Assembly: GCA_963969495.1 (NCBI GenBank)
Contig: OZ018333.1
Span: 12,567,420 to 12,631,419, forward strand
Length of the DNA: 64,000 bases
DNA from: Ceratothoa steindachneri
Lineage: Eukaryota > Arthropoda > Malacostraca > Isopoda > Cymothoidae
Reading direction: 5' to 3'
The notes beneath the pieces were generated by a model, which saw only the letters and a list, made by a program, of their open reading frames with translations, ran no database searches and was not told the origin of the DNA. Both the position numbers and the translations under genes were made by a program. This document shows, in pieces, positions 46,081 through 57,221 of this stretch (positions are counted from its first letter, which is position 1; each line of letters starts with the position of its first letter).

Positions 46081-46454
46081 ATGCCCTTTTCTTCTCAGAA
46101 ATTTCCTAGCTATCTCCTGATTCCACCACAACAGCTTCCTACATTTCTTCCTAATAGCCTCCATTGGAATACACTGCTCCTACACTATATAGTCTTAAAA
46201 GTGTCCCACATCTTATAAGTATTCTTTCCCCTGAATTCTATATCCCACCTAATCTGATTTAGCAAATTGAATAAGTTATAGTAATTGCCTTTATAAAAGT
46301 TGGAGTTTTTGTGGAGTTTGTTGATGTTCTACCTTTCACTATTCCCAAGTTAAAACGAACCATCTGATCATCACTATTTCCCAATGCTTCCCAACAATCA
46401 CTTCCTGAACCAAGTGATCATCATTTGAAAGAGCCTGATATAATATATTGGCAC

Positions 46455-47450
46455 TCAATATATTAACAAATTGAGTAAAAAAAAATTATCCTCAAAACAT
46501 TCTATAAACTTACAACTTGCTCTATCCCTTCCTATGATATTCTCAAAGTCCACAGAATTTAAATTAAAGTGACCAAGAATAACTGTATCTACTTCACGTC
46601 CTTTACTTATTTCCCTGATCATTAACTCATCAATGCAATCATTCTGTCCAGGTGGTCTGTAAAAGGCTGCCAAGTGTATTATCCTATTTTTACTGACCTT
46701 AATATCTATCCATAGTGACTCAACTTCTTCTTGCTTTATAGAATTATTTAGATTTGAAGAAATGCTATTTCTGATATAGAAAATCAACCCATCAGCCATC
46801 CTATCTCTCCTTTGAATAATGTACATATCATAACCCTGTAGTTCAAATTCACTCATGTCATTAAATTTATAATAATTAACCCATAATTCTATTACACATA
46901 TATCTTCATCAATAATATAACTAAATAACTCATCTTTCTTATTTCTAAGACTATGAGCATTGGTATAAAGACAACTCAGCCCTCCTATCCCTGAAGCACC
47001 TCTTTTAGAATGTATACCTTCCAATCTATCTCCTTTGCATCTCTTTCCTTTCCCTACCCCAACCTGTACTCTTATATTTCCCTGTCCACTATCAGTAACT
47101 AGTTTCCCCGCCTGCAAAGACCCAATGACACTATCTAACGCCTGCCACAACACCTCAACCAAAGCCCAGCTTAGATGGAGACCATCCAATGCCTTATTCA
47201 CATAAAACCCATTCCAAACATCTACAAACACTAATTCCTACTCCTAATACAGGCCTTTCACATACTCATTCAGTCCAATTGCAAAAGACAACTATTCAAT
47301 CCCCACATCCAATCTCGGAAGCACACCTGAAACAACGTCTTTCACTACTCTCACTCATTCTTTCAACTAACATTTTGTACCCCTCTCCTAACTCACATGA
47401 ACGCACCCTCTTACACACAGACACCAGACCATCATACTTCTCAGACACAT
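46455..47450 (-). pseudogene. LINE family 3 endonuclease with end of esterase ORF1
   Basis: The endonuclease at about 47000-46455 shows LYTNAHSLRNKKDEL, CVIELWVNYY, LAAFYRPPGQND, ILGHFNLNSVDFE. In GDFN-type motifs the Asp is replaced (ILGHFN), so catalysis would be lost. Upstream, FVDVWNGFY and DGLHLSWA at 47231-47150 are SGNH esterase block V of ORF1, and CASEIGCGD and NVSEKYDGLVS at 47487-47296 give earlier ORF1 parts. The GxND block is deleted between them. Confidence 0.8.
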
Positions 47451-48009
47451 TGTGGTGGAGCGGATGTGAGTGTGTATGAAGGGCCATTCTTCCACCCCTT
47501 TTCCCAATACCTTTTCCCTCCCTCTGTTAGAATGTGTGTGTGAGTCAGTGGGAATGTTTTTTTTTTATTATATTTTCTTTTATACATATGTAATTGATTT
47601 CATGTTGTATTAAAATGGGTTTGTTTTTTTTTCTCAGCTACTAAATATTAAATATTTTTCTGAGACAGCACTCAAGTAAAGAAATAAATAAACATTGCCT
47701 GCATTTTGTAAGAGCAACTGGAATAAAAAAAAAACATTTTGAAGAAATTTAAATAAAACTTGATGTCTTCTAATAGTAGTTGATTGCAGAGGGCTTTAAT
47801 AGCCTAAAGAAGTGACTGGATCTTGAAGAAAATTTGAACTCAGAGGCGCCAGGCCCCATAAGACGCACAGACCAAATTTTTGTCACAAGAGTGAATGCCA
47901 GCAAGATTTTCTCCCAGGGATGGGGAGGGGGAGGCAAATCGTAAACCGTGGTACCATGTAAGATAACTCCTCTTTTTGTATTTGCTGTCTCTTCTTTAGT
48001 ATTTGTATA

Positions 48010-49433
48010 CAGTGGGCACAAAGGAAATGTTAACATTAAGAATTTTTGGATAATTAAGCACAAAAGTAGATTTCAAGTTTGTTTTATTGGGTCCTTTTAC
48101 TTACATTTCTTTACACTTAGTACTTTGTCATGTTCCCATGGGTCCGAACACCTCCTGGATCCTCTTGGGCATGGATGTTGCAGGATTCTCGAAGTAGGAG
48201 CCGTCCATTGCCACCCACAGCTTAATGAGTGGCTCCTTCAGGGCGGAGATCGAGGGCGGCCGGGACTTAGCAACTTCATTTTTCATTTGATTCCAGGCAT
48301 TCTCTATGGGGTTTAAGTTGGGTGAGTTGCCTGGCCAGTCCAAAACTTCGATGTTCTGCTCATTAAGGAAGTCTTTGACAGCTTGTGCCTTGTGTGCAGG
48401 GGCGCCATCGTACATAAAAAAGTCGCAGCCATGGGGAGTGTAGAAATGGAGCAGATGTTCCTACAAAACCTCAGTGTAATTCTTTCCCTTCATGGTGATG
48501 TTCTTGGGGAGGAAATAGAGACCACCCCTGCCCTTCTCCCCACTGAAGCATCCACAAACCATGACGCCATCGGGGTGCTTCACAGTCTTCACGGTGTAGC
48601 CGTGGTCATATCTGCTCACATCACTGGGCCGCCGCACCACTTTCGAGCCACCCCTGATGAGCCGAAAACTTCTCTCATCACTCCACATGACTTTCTTCCA
48701 CTGCTCTGGTGTCCAATCTTGATATTTCTTCGTGAAAGCTAGCCGTTTTTTCTTCATACCCTCTGTCAGCAGCGGTTTCTTGGCGGCACAGCGGCAGGGC
48801 AAACCTAGGTCTTTTTGTAGCCGGTGCTGGATCGTACAAATAGCGACATTGTGGAGCAAGTCAGTATGTTTCCCTTTCAATTCAGCCGCTGTTATTGAAG
48901 GGTCCTGCTTCACCTCACATAGCAAAACCTTGTCAGTCCAAGCAGTTGTCTTCTTCTTGCCACCATAGCCAGGTTTGCGAGGCGGTGCAGTGCCGGGAGG
49001 GGGTGTGTGGTGGCTGCTTTTTTGAGCTTAAAGAGTGACATACGGCTCAAATTCAGATCGGCAGCTACACGCTTTACTGGCACTTCCTGCTACATTAGGG
49101 TTAGGGCACTGGTCTTCTCCTCCATTGTCAGCTTGCCACGCCCCATTGCGATGGTATGGAGCTGTCTGGTAGGGCGTCAAAGTCAGCAGAAAGGTAAAAA
49201 AGATGAGGTCTGTGGGGGCAGTGTAACACAGATGTACACTGTCAGAGCTCTGCGAGCACACTTAAACTGAGCCTGGCAGGAAGTTGCGAGAGAGCCCTAG
49301 CTGCAGGTACAGGCATCATACCAAGCTCCTCCCACTACCTATATGGCGGGAATGCGGTAAAAACGTTAACCACGAAATTCAAGTTAACATTTCCATTGCA
49401 TTTAAAAGGTTAACATTTCCTTTGTGCCCACTG
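48010..49433 (-). mobile_element. Tc1-family DNA transposon in the LTR
   Basis: The two ends carry a perfect 25-bp inverted repeat beginning CAGTGGGCACAAAGG (48010-48034 and 49409-49433), and TA flanks both sides (48008-48009, 49434-49435), the Tc1/mariner target duplication. A further copy of the GTTAAC-ATTTCC motif lies inside the right end near 49383. Length is 1424 bp, close to the family norm. The transposase is on the minus strand. Confidence 0.95.
48128..49155 (-). pseudogene. Tc1-type DD34E transposase (three lesions)
   Basis: Starts MGRGKLTMEEK at about 49147. The N-terminal helix-turn-helix (RVAADLNLSRMSLFKLKKA) is followed by a frameshift near 49010 and then open sequence to 48461. 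The catalytic residues are visible: VMWSDERSF (first Asp), YDGAPAHKA (second Asp) and NSPNLNPIENAW (Glu). In-frame stops occur after about residue 18 and after NYTEVL near 48461, where a TAG stands for a probable CAG. So the copy is inactive but not very old. Tc1 transposases cut and paste the element at TA sites. Confidence 0.92.
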
Positions 49434-49664
49434 TATATATTTTTGATTGATAGGATTCCAAGATAGGATTGGTTTATTTATATATAAATAGGCTCATTGT
49501 GGGCATATTTACCCATATTTTTGTAAATATTATTCTACTTTTTTGTAAGTAAATGGACTCTATATACAATCCGTTTCATTCTCCTTCGATTTCTCACGCC
49601 TGGATTAGTGTAGGAAGCAGGTTAGACCGACTGAGGTTAGTCTAGATTTTTGGCCTGCTACATT

Positions 49665-49682
49665 TGGCGCCCGAATAGAGAC
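49665..49682 (+). other. tRNA-Lys-type primer-binding site
   Basis: TGGCGCCCGAATAGAGAC differs by two bases from the well-known lysine-tRNA 3'-end complement. It lies two bases after the LTR end, where reverse transcription of an LTR element is primed. Confidence 0.8.
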
Positions 49683-49796
49683 GTGAGATCTCAAAATGGG
49701 GAGCGTGACGGGATTGGATTGCAGTCCACACCCAATTAGAGTAACAGATAGTTGGTTGTTTTTCATCTTTTTATATCTTTGTACTAACCTGGGGGA

Positions 49797-50309
49797 ATGG
49801 CTTCTGTAGAACAGGGCCTCCATGATGAGATCGTGAGACTGAGGCTGGAATTGAGGCAGAAAGAGGAGGAATGTATGATGTCGAGGAACGTGATTGATGG
49901 ATTGAAGAGTGATATGATGAGTATGGATGAGGACAGAAATGGACGAGAGACGGAGTAAGGACAAGCATGACATGATGAAGGGGTCAGGACTGGCTCAAGG
50001 ACCCTCGACCTTAGGATGAAGGACTTGCTTGACATGATGAGGGGTCAGGACCGGCCCCAGGACCCTCGAACTTGACCCCTGCTCCGACTAAAGGAGATTT
50101 GACTAATGGGATCAATGGGAGTAGGTGCGAGTCTAGAGAGGATAGGGTGATTATGAATGATAGGAAGGACGGAGAATGGAAGAGAGTTGAACGCAAGAGA
50201 AGAAGGAAGACTGGTTCAAAGGGAAAGGATAGGAAGGTAAGAGGAAAGAGTGTGGACTCATTGTACTCGGATGAAGGAGAGAGTGATGGTATGATTCATA
50301 TGAGTGAGA
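49797..50309 (+). pseudogene. Gypsy-like gag, N-terminal part (before LINE insertion)
   Basis: ATG at 49797 opens a heptad-like stretch (LHDEIVRLRLELRQKEEE) suited to a coiled coil and stops at about 49957. A second frame (50072-50309) encodes a Lys/Arg/Ser-rich region ending at MIHMSE, exactly where copy G enters. Between them GACATGATGA-RGGGGTCAGGAC is duplicated in tandem (49967-50015 and 50031-50072), which probably caused the frame loss. The sequence resumes after the LINE at 57210. Confidence 0.65.
50298..50309. repeat. Target-site duplication of copy G (left)
   Basis: ATATGAGTGAGA, identical to 57210-57221. Confidence 0.93.
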
Positions 50310-50524
50310 TTTTTTTATTTTTTTATTTAAGGGGCTATCTGGCGACTGCCGACTTAGGCATAAGTTGTCGTAAACAAACAGCCTAGTTCTAGGCTACTTT
50401 AAAAAATCGAACAGGAAACAACAATAAAAAGAAATAACAATAACAAAACAATAACAAAAACAACAATAAAAAGAAATAACAATAATAACAAAACAATAAC
50501 AAAAACAACAATTAAACCTGGTTA

Positions 50525-53500
50525 AATGAAAGGGAGAAGGCCGGCCTTCCCCCAAAACTCAACAAGTCCACCAGTCAAAGTGCATGCACTCGTCCCCGAG
50601 TACAAGGGACAGCGACCCCGCCCATCCCAGGGAAGAGGACAGGTATCGTGCGCGAAGATCACCCAGACCAGGACATTCGACAAGAATGTGCCGAACAGTC
50701 TGGGGGACTACGCAGTCGTTGCAATAGGGCGCAGGCGAGCGCTCCATCAAATAGCGATGCGTCACACGAGTGTGTCCGATTCGGAGACGACAGAAAGCAA
50801 CCTGGAGCCGCCGCGGCATTGGAGGATAGGTCGATGGGAACAGTCACCGCACAATGGCACGCAAGTTTAAGTTCCCTTCAACCGTCTACCATCTTCTTTG
50901 CCAAGCAGTCCGAAGAGCTGCCCATATCCCTGCCATGTAGTCGGTGTGAGGAAGAGCGAAACGCTGGTCCGGTCACAGAGTCCTCGCGGACTCTTTGGCG
51001 CCCTCATCAGCGCACTCATTCCCCGCAATTCCTACATGTCCAGGAACCCAGCAGAAGATAATCTCGACATCCACCCGGCTCGCCAAAACCGTGGCGTTAC
51101 AGATATCGCGAACCAGGGGATGCGGAGATTCCAATGCCCCGAGAGCACTCAGGGCGCTTTGTGAGTCGCTATAGATCACAATCCGGTCTCCGAACCGGGC
51201 ACGTCGCGTAATCTCCCGTACCGAGTGGTGTATTGCCACCAGCTCGGCCGTGAAGACAGACACAGCGCCTGGTAGAGCCCCGCTGACTTCAAACAGAGGG
51301 GATACGGCGTGGAAGCCGACCCCCTCTTGGGACTTGGAGCCATCCGTATACACTGGCAGGGTTTCAGCGTGAAACGAGGTGTGCTTCAAAAAGGTCGAAC
51401 GCAATACTCCCGGCTCTGTACAAGCTTTGGGAGCAGAGGCGTGGCGACAAATAGCCAAATGTGGTACCCTCCAAGGTGGCGTCCTGGGCAGAACCAGGGG
51501 CGCCACCGGCCCGAGAGCTATATCTAGCTCTCGAAGGAGTTTCCTGGCCCTAAACCCAAAGGGCTTAGGGTATGACTGTCGTCTCTCGGCGGCATAGGCA
51601 CCATCGAGATCAGCTGCGGATGCAGTGAGAGCTGTTGGTGACTGAGGGAGGCGCAGGGCTTGCGCGTACAGGCGGGTGATGCACTGCACGCGGCGCAGAG
51701 CGAGTGGCATCTCCCCAGCAACGACCAACAGGCTCTCAATGGGGGAAGTGCGGAAGGCACCGGTCGCAATGCGAAGGCCGGTGGGGTGGATCGAATCCAC
51801 CTTCCGCAATAAACGCTCGGCTGCGGATGCATAAAACTCGCATCCGTAGTCGAGCATCGAACGAACAAAGGATCTATAAAAAAGTAGGGCAGTAATCCTA
51901 TCAGCACCTCAAAGTGCTGAACGTCACGGAACGGAGAATGTCCATGGCGCGGGTACAGGAGACCCTAGGGCTGCGAATATGAGCCTCCCAGGTGAGGTGT
52001 CGGTCGAATACAGGACCAAGGAAATGGTGCGACTCAACCACATCCAGGCGCACCCCATTAAGAAAAAAATCTGGGTCAGGGTGAAGCCGTGGATGGCGGC
52101 AGAAGTGCACCACCTTAGTCTTGGCCAAAGAAAACCGAAACCTGTGCGCTTCGGCATAGCGAGAGACGCGGTTCAATGCCTGTTGGAGTCCACGCTCCAG
52201 AGTTGGCATCTGGGCCGCACCAAAAGAGATCGAAAGGTCATCCACGTAGAGCGTAGCGAGAACATCTTCCGGCAGCACCGAGGTGATGCTGTTGATGTTC
52301 AGGGCAAAGAGTGTGACACTAAGGACACTTCTCTGCGGGACAACCTCGTCCTGCTCCTTTGGGCCGGAGAGGGCTCCCCCCCACCCGTACACAGAACCGA
52401 CGATCTCGCAAAAATTCAGATATAAACATTGGGAGGCGTCCCCTCGCCATCATCGTGTAGCGAATCTCCATGATACCGTATCGCCATGCGGTATCATAGG
52501 CCTTCTCCAGATCGAAAAACACCGTGGCGTAGTGCGGTCTACGAAGGAAAGCCTCGCAGACGGCATTTTCCAGTCGGAGCAGAGCATCCGACGTGGAGTG
52601 GAACTTGCGGAAGCCGCACTGTGCAGAAGACAGATGGCCTCCGCTGTCCAGGAAAAAGGCTAGTCTAACATTTACCAATTTCTCCATCAACTTGCACATC
52701 CAAGAGGTTATAGAGATTGGGCGGAAACTGGTCTGAGTAGAGTGATCTCTTCCCGGTTTGCGAAAGGCGAGCACAGTAGCGATTCGCCAGGAGTCTGGGA
52801 GAACACCTTCCACCCAGATCCTGTTTAACAAATCTAACAGAAAGGCCATGCCTCGCTCACCCAGGTGTCGAAGCATGGCGTACGAGACATAGTCCGGACC
52901 ATGGGCGGTGTCCGCGCACGAAGCGAGAGCGGAACGCAACTCACTCACAGTAAACTTGTCGTTGAAGGGTTCTCTGCCTCTGGAGGTAAAGTCCAGCCGG
53001 CGGCCTTCCGCTATATCACGACGTGCATTGAATACTGGCAAAGCAGCATCTCGGCTAGAGAATGCGAAAAAAGCGGTCGCTAAGGATTCCGCCACGGACG
53101 CGGGGTGAGAGATTGCGATCCCATTCTCCTAGAGAACGGGAGGGGGGTCCTGCAAGAACTTGCCCCGAATCCTTTTGACTGGCTTCCACACCTCAGGAAA
53201 AGGGGTCTTTCCCGTTAAGTGAAGACACGTACGCCCGCCAAGGAGAGCGGCGGGCGTGCTTCGAAATATACCGCAACCTAGCCCTAGCCCGACGAAATTC
53301 AGCGACAGTGAAATCGTTCGGGCGGCGCTTATAGCGCATGTAGGCATAACGCTTCTGTTTGAGGGCCGTCTCACACTCGGCTGAACACCATGGGAGTGGT
53401 TGGCGTGCAAAAACGGCCAGAAGTCCTAGGAATAGTAGTCAGGCCCACGGCGATGAGGTTGCCGGAGAAGAACTCAATGGCCTCATCTACCGACCTTAAC

Positions 53501-54290
53501 TCCTCGACTGAGATAGAGAATTCAGTCATTTCCTGAAATGCAGGCCACCGCGCCCACGCCAAGCACCACCGAGGTGGGCTCTCAGGCGACAGATGCCCTG
53601 AAAATCATATTTGAATGGGAAACTGATCACTACCATGGAGGTCATCGACCACCCCCCAATCGAAATCAGGCTGTGCATCCGAAGAGCACAAAGATAGTTC
53701 AAGGCAATAAAATGAAGCGGTTCTCGGACAGTGATGCATAAACTCATCCACGTTTAGGACACCCATCTCAAGCTCTTCGATCAGATGGGCAAGGACTTGT
53801 CCCCTGGGATTTATGGAGTAATCTCCCCAGAGAGGATGCCTGCTGTTCAGATCTCCAAGCAAGAGATAGGGCCTCGGCAACCGTGCCACGACGGGGAGGA
53901 AGTCCCCCGCGTATAAGTCAGCTGACGGTGGAATGTATGCAGAAATGATAGTATACCTCCTATCCAGGTGCAGCTGCACAGCCACTGCCTGAAAGGAGGT
54001 ATTTAAAGAGAAAGGAAGAACGGAGACATCATGCCGGGTGTAAACCGCGCATCCCCCAGTTCAGCCATCCCGCGGTGGTGGGGTCGCAAGACCCTTATAC
54101 CCCGGGAGGGCGGGCAGGGGGCACGCGCCTAGCATGGTCTCCTGCAAAACGATAGCTAACGGGGAACGGGACGAGACGAGCCTCCGCAGCTCCTCCCAGT
54201 TGGCCCGGAGTCCACGGCAATTCCATTGAAGAAATATGCCCTCCAGGCCGAGCTCGGAGGAGACGCGGGGCCCTCCTCGAACTGAAGACT
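50525..54290 (-). pseudogene. Copy G ORF2: endonuclease-RT-RNase H
   Basis: The endonuclease at about 54240-53530 is split by frame changes (LLGDLNSRHPLWGD, GSDQFPIQI where other copies have GSDHFPI, so the catalytic His is lost). RT in 53095-52319 has GPDYVSYAMLRHLGERG, RPISITS and FFDLEKAYDTAWR; the YVDDLSISFGAAQ block is in the next frame (52392-51901). RNase H at 51857-50973 is open and complete, with YTDGSKSQEG, TAELVAI, SDSQSAL and GHVGIAGNECAD holding all acidic residues. The C-terminal zinc motif CNDCVVPQTVRHILVEC is at about 50730. PQGS reads PQRS/PAEKC around the break near 52340. Confidence 0.88.
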
Positions 54291-54291
54291 C

Positions 54292-56745
54292 TCACGGGAA
54301 TGGCCGTACGCTTCCCGGGGCAGAAACCCGGGCGCTGTTGGCCGGACAGAGCGATGAAGGCGCTGTCACCTTCGAGGACTTATTGGGGAAGGTTGTGCTC
54401 GCCATGCGAGTCTTTTCCTCCCTCCGCCTCGAAACCTTAGGCGGGCGGTGCGGCTTGGGAGGCGGGGGGCCCTCTTTTCGAGGAACCACCGTCTCCGAGC
54501 CACTCTCTCCACCTCGGGGCGTGGGCGAAGGGGCCGAAGCTCCTTTGTTGCTGTCCTCCTTTCGGGGAACAGCTTTAGGAACCCCGGAAGATGGCCTAGC
54601 GACCATCTTCAGGGGTATTGCCTCCTGTGATTCTAACGACTCGGTGGAGGCACGTGGCCGTTTCGCCTTACGGGAAACGGTCACGCTGGGGGAAGAGGGG
54701 AGAGCCCTGGTTTTAGCCGGGGCAACGTATGAACCCTTTTTGCCGCCAGCTTTACCAGGGGAGCACCCAGGTTGGGTAGAGCCCGCAGAAGGGCTCCAAA
54801 TGGGCGCGGAAACAACCGTGCTCACTGGCCTGGATGGGCCAGGAGCAGAGGGTGCCTTTCTAACTATTGAGGCATATGACGTCCCAGGAAGAGCCGGGCG
54901 CGCCAGGACCAAGTCCTTAGCCTCACGGAATAAGAGTCAATCCTAAGCCTGAACGGCCAGGATTTCTTTCTCAAGGATATATTTACCACATTGCTTCGAA
55001 GAAGCAGGGTGCGGCTCTCTGCAATTGACACACTTGGCCACACACGATTGGGACTTATCGTGTGCGACCTTGGAACAATTTACACAGACTTCGGGTGACC
55101 CTGACTTTGCATGTCTACATGAGTGCTTCGTATGGCCGAAGCGGTGACAGTAATAGCACCGCCACAGCAGGGGCACGAATGCCTTCACACGGTAGCGGTA
55201 CCAACCGGCACGCACCGACTCAGGGAGCTTGTCACAGTCGAATGTGACGAAGAGTGTAGGGGTGGGTCTCGAGGCCCATCCCTGTTTTCTCATCACACGT
55301 TCGACCTTGACCGCCCCATGGTCGGCCAGCTCTAGGGTGATGTCCTCAATGGAGTAGTCAACGAGTTCCCTCGCATAAACTACTCCTTTCACAAAGTTCA
55401 TGGTAGAGTGCGGCGTCACACTCACCGAGGTGCCATTAAGTGTCCAAAGAGCACTTATCTTGGCCGCCTCGGCGGGATTCGCCGCATTTGCCAGAAGGCT
55501 GCCATTCGAGAAACGGGTCACCTTCGGCTCTCTACCAATTGCACTAGCTAATCCTCTCCTCTGATGGATCATGTTGCCCTTGGACAACATGGTGCCATCA
55601 GTGGAGCGAATAATGAGGAAGCGTTTGAAGCCAGCGGGTTCGAAAACGCCAGGTAACCTCTGAATCAGGGGCCCCGATGTCATCGAGGCTACGCCCTGTG
55701 CACTCTTGGTGTTAGTCTTAGTCAGGGGCTCCGCACACAGGTGGGAAGAGGGGCCGGATGTGCCGATCTTGGCTTGGTCGCCTACCAACGTGGCAGTAGA
55801 CCCATCCGTACCCGCAGCCCCCGCGGATGGAGAGGAGCCCCAACTCTACTTTGTCTTTTTAGTCTTTTCCTTTTTTGGAGAGGAGGGTGGGGAATGAACC
55901 CGCTTCTCACCCCCGCCAGGAGAAGCCCCTAGGCCAGATGTATCGGCCTCAGCAAGGTCCTTCTCCAAAATGGAGAAGGTTCTGGTGATCGTAGGGGCAT
56001 CAACCGGAGGAGATCCCTCCCCTCCTTGTACTGCCTGAGAGTCCCCAGCTGTTTGAGGAGGACCTTGCATAGGGGCGGATTCGGGTTCGGTGCTTGGCGC
56101 CGAGCCCGGATTCCCTCCCATGGAAGGCCCTACCGTCTGAGGCTGGTTTTCCTCAAGGACCATGTCTATCACAGGAGGGGCCTCCAGTTGGCCATCCCCT
56201 CCCAGGACATCGCAGGTCCTCTTGGCAGCGTCATGAGTCTTTAGTGGGGAGGCACAGGCCTTGACCCTGGCAAGGTTTAATATTCTTGCCAGCAGGTCTT
56301 TTGAGGGAAGCGACCGAAGGGGCCTGGCTTCCCTCTCCCCCCTAAGGGGGTTTGCCCTACGATCCGCTTACACAAGGGGCAGTCGGCAATGGGCTGCCTG
56401 CTGGCTTTCTTGGCAGTCCCCTAAGAAAGCAAAGGAGGGACTGCCGCTTGAGATAGGGAGGTGCCCGAAAGCACCTCAAGAGAAGGGGGTGAGGGAGAGT
56501 CTCTTACACCCGTAGGCGTAGGAGAGGAGTAAGCCTCCTCTCCGGTTACAGAAGTATGGAGGGTCCCCTGCGCAAGCACAAGGGAGGGGGGGGACCTCCA
56601 TTTTTTCGGTGGAGTCGCCCGAGGGCGGCTCCATTGATGTTCTTGGGGAAGTTGGGGGGTTGTTTTTTTTTTTCATCATTGGGCATGGTGACCCTATTTG
56701 TGCTACAGGACGCAATAGCTCATCACCTTTTGCAGTTGCCCGCAC
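54292..56745 (-). pseudogene. Copy G ORF1: gag-like protein (broken)
   Basis: Frames 56745-56476 (N-terminus MRATAKGDELLRP), 56172-55846, 55788-54943 and 54912-54292 together make the full ORF1. The conserved region STMNFVKGVVYARELVDYSIEDITLE and the knuckles CYYCHRFGHTKHSC, CVNCSKVAHDKSQSC and CVNCREPHPASSKQC lie in the third frame (55400-55000). A stop at about 54943 separates the knuckles from the Pro/Ser-rich tail. The C-terminal codons overlap the start of ORF2 in another frame. Confidence 0.85.
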
Positions 56746-57209
56746 TGCAAGAGGTGCTTACAGGCCTGGCAGAGCCAGGCGCCGCCATTTTGGACCACCC
56801 CTCCCGCCTGGTGGCCTGGCAGTCCATCAATCAGCATGGCGACTCCACCTTAGACACGGCGTAAAAATGGATAGAATGTGAAGAGGAGAGGAAAAGGAGT
56901 GTGAGAAAGGTATGGGTGGGGATGAAGCAGGTTGTTAAAAAAACCCATCCCAAACCGGAGCTCAGGTATTAGGGAACATTGTCCCCTCCCTCCTCAGCCC
57001 CGATCCGGGACGGTTGGCTTGAGAAGAAGGTCAGCATCTACCCTGTGGAATTAGAGGCTGACTAGAGAAAGTTGTGGGAGAGGTTGTGTGAAAAGAGAGG
57101 AAACAAGTGTTTTGAAGGAAGGAAGAGAGGCTAAGCTGGGGCCGGACGGGGTGCTGAGTCCCGTCAGCACGGCGGCCAGGATGGCAAATCGCCGCGCCGC
57201 TTACGGGGA

Positions 57210-57221
57210 ATATGAGTGAGA
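57210..57221. repeat. Target-site duplication of copy G (right)
   Basis: ATATGAGTGAGA, identical to 50298-50309. Confidence 0.93.

Larger units (their letters stand above)
44044..47450 (-). mobile_element. LINE family 3 (CR1/L2-type), long decayed copy
   Basis: Minus-strand LINE related to the CR1 copy at 30.7-34.9 kb but clearly another family. It keeps the 3' UTR, RT, endonuclease and the end of an esterase-type ORF1. At 47450 it is cut off by the putative LTR of the Gypsy-like element. Confidence 0.82.
47451..49662 (+). repeat. Putative 5' LTR of Gypsy-like element, split by Tc1
   Basis: Starts TGTGGTGGAG at 47451, just where LINE family 3 stops, and ends CTGCTACA at 49662, two bases before a primer-binding site. 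Without the Tc1 insertion (48010-49433 plus one TA) it would be about 790 bp. TATATAAATA at 49481-49490 is a plausible promoter TATA box. The left end is inferred from the TGT...ACA ends and the LINE break; the 3' LTR is not in the window for comparison. Confidence 0.5.
50310..57209 (-). mobile_element. I-like LINE copy G, full length, in Gypsy gag
   Basis: The only complete copy with both ends in the window: about 6.9 kb from the T-rich 3' tail (50310) to the 5' end at 57209, with a perfect 12-bp duplication ATATGAGTGAGA on both sides. It defines the family layout as 5' UTR (57209 to about 56750), ORF1 (about 56745-54292), ORF2 (about 54290-50525) and 3' UTR (to 50310). It interrupts the gag gene of a Gypsy-like element. 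Confidence 0.96.

Noticed and set aside
47770..48063. Minus-strand frame of 97 codons left of the Tc1 element
   Set aside because: It spans the Tc1 end and the putative LTR, so it is not a continuous ancestral gene.
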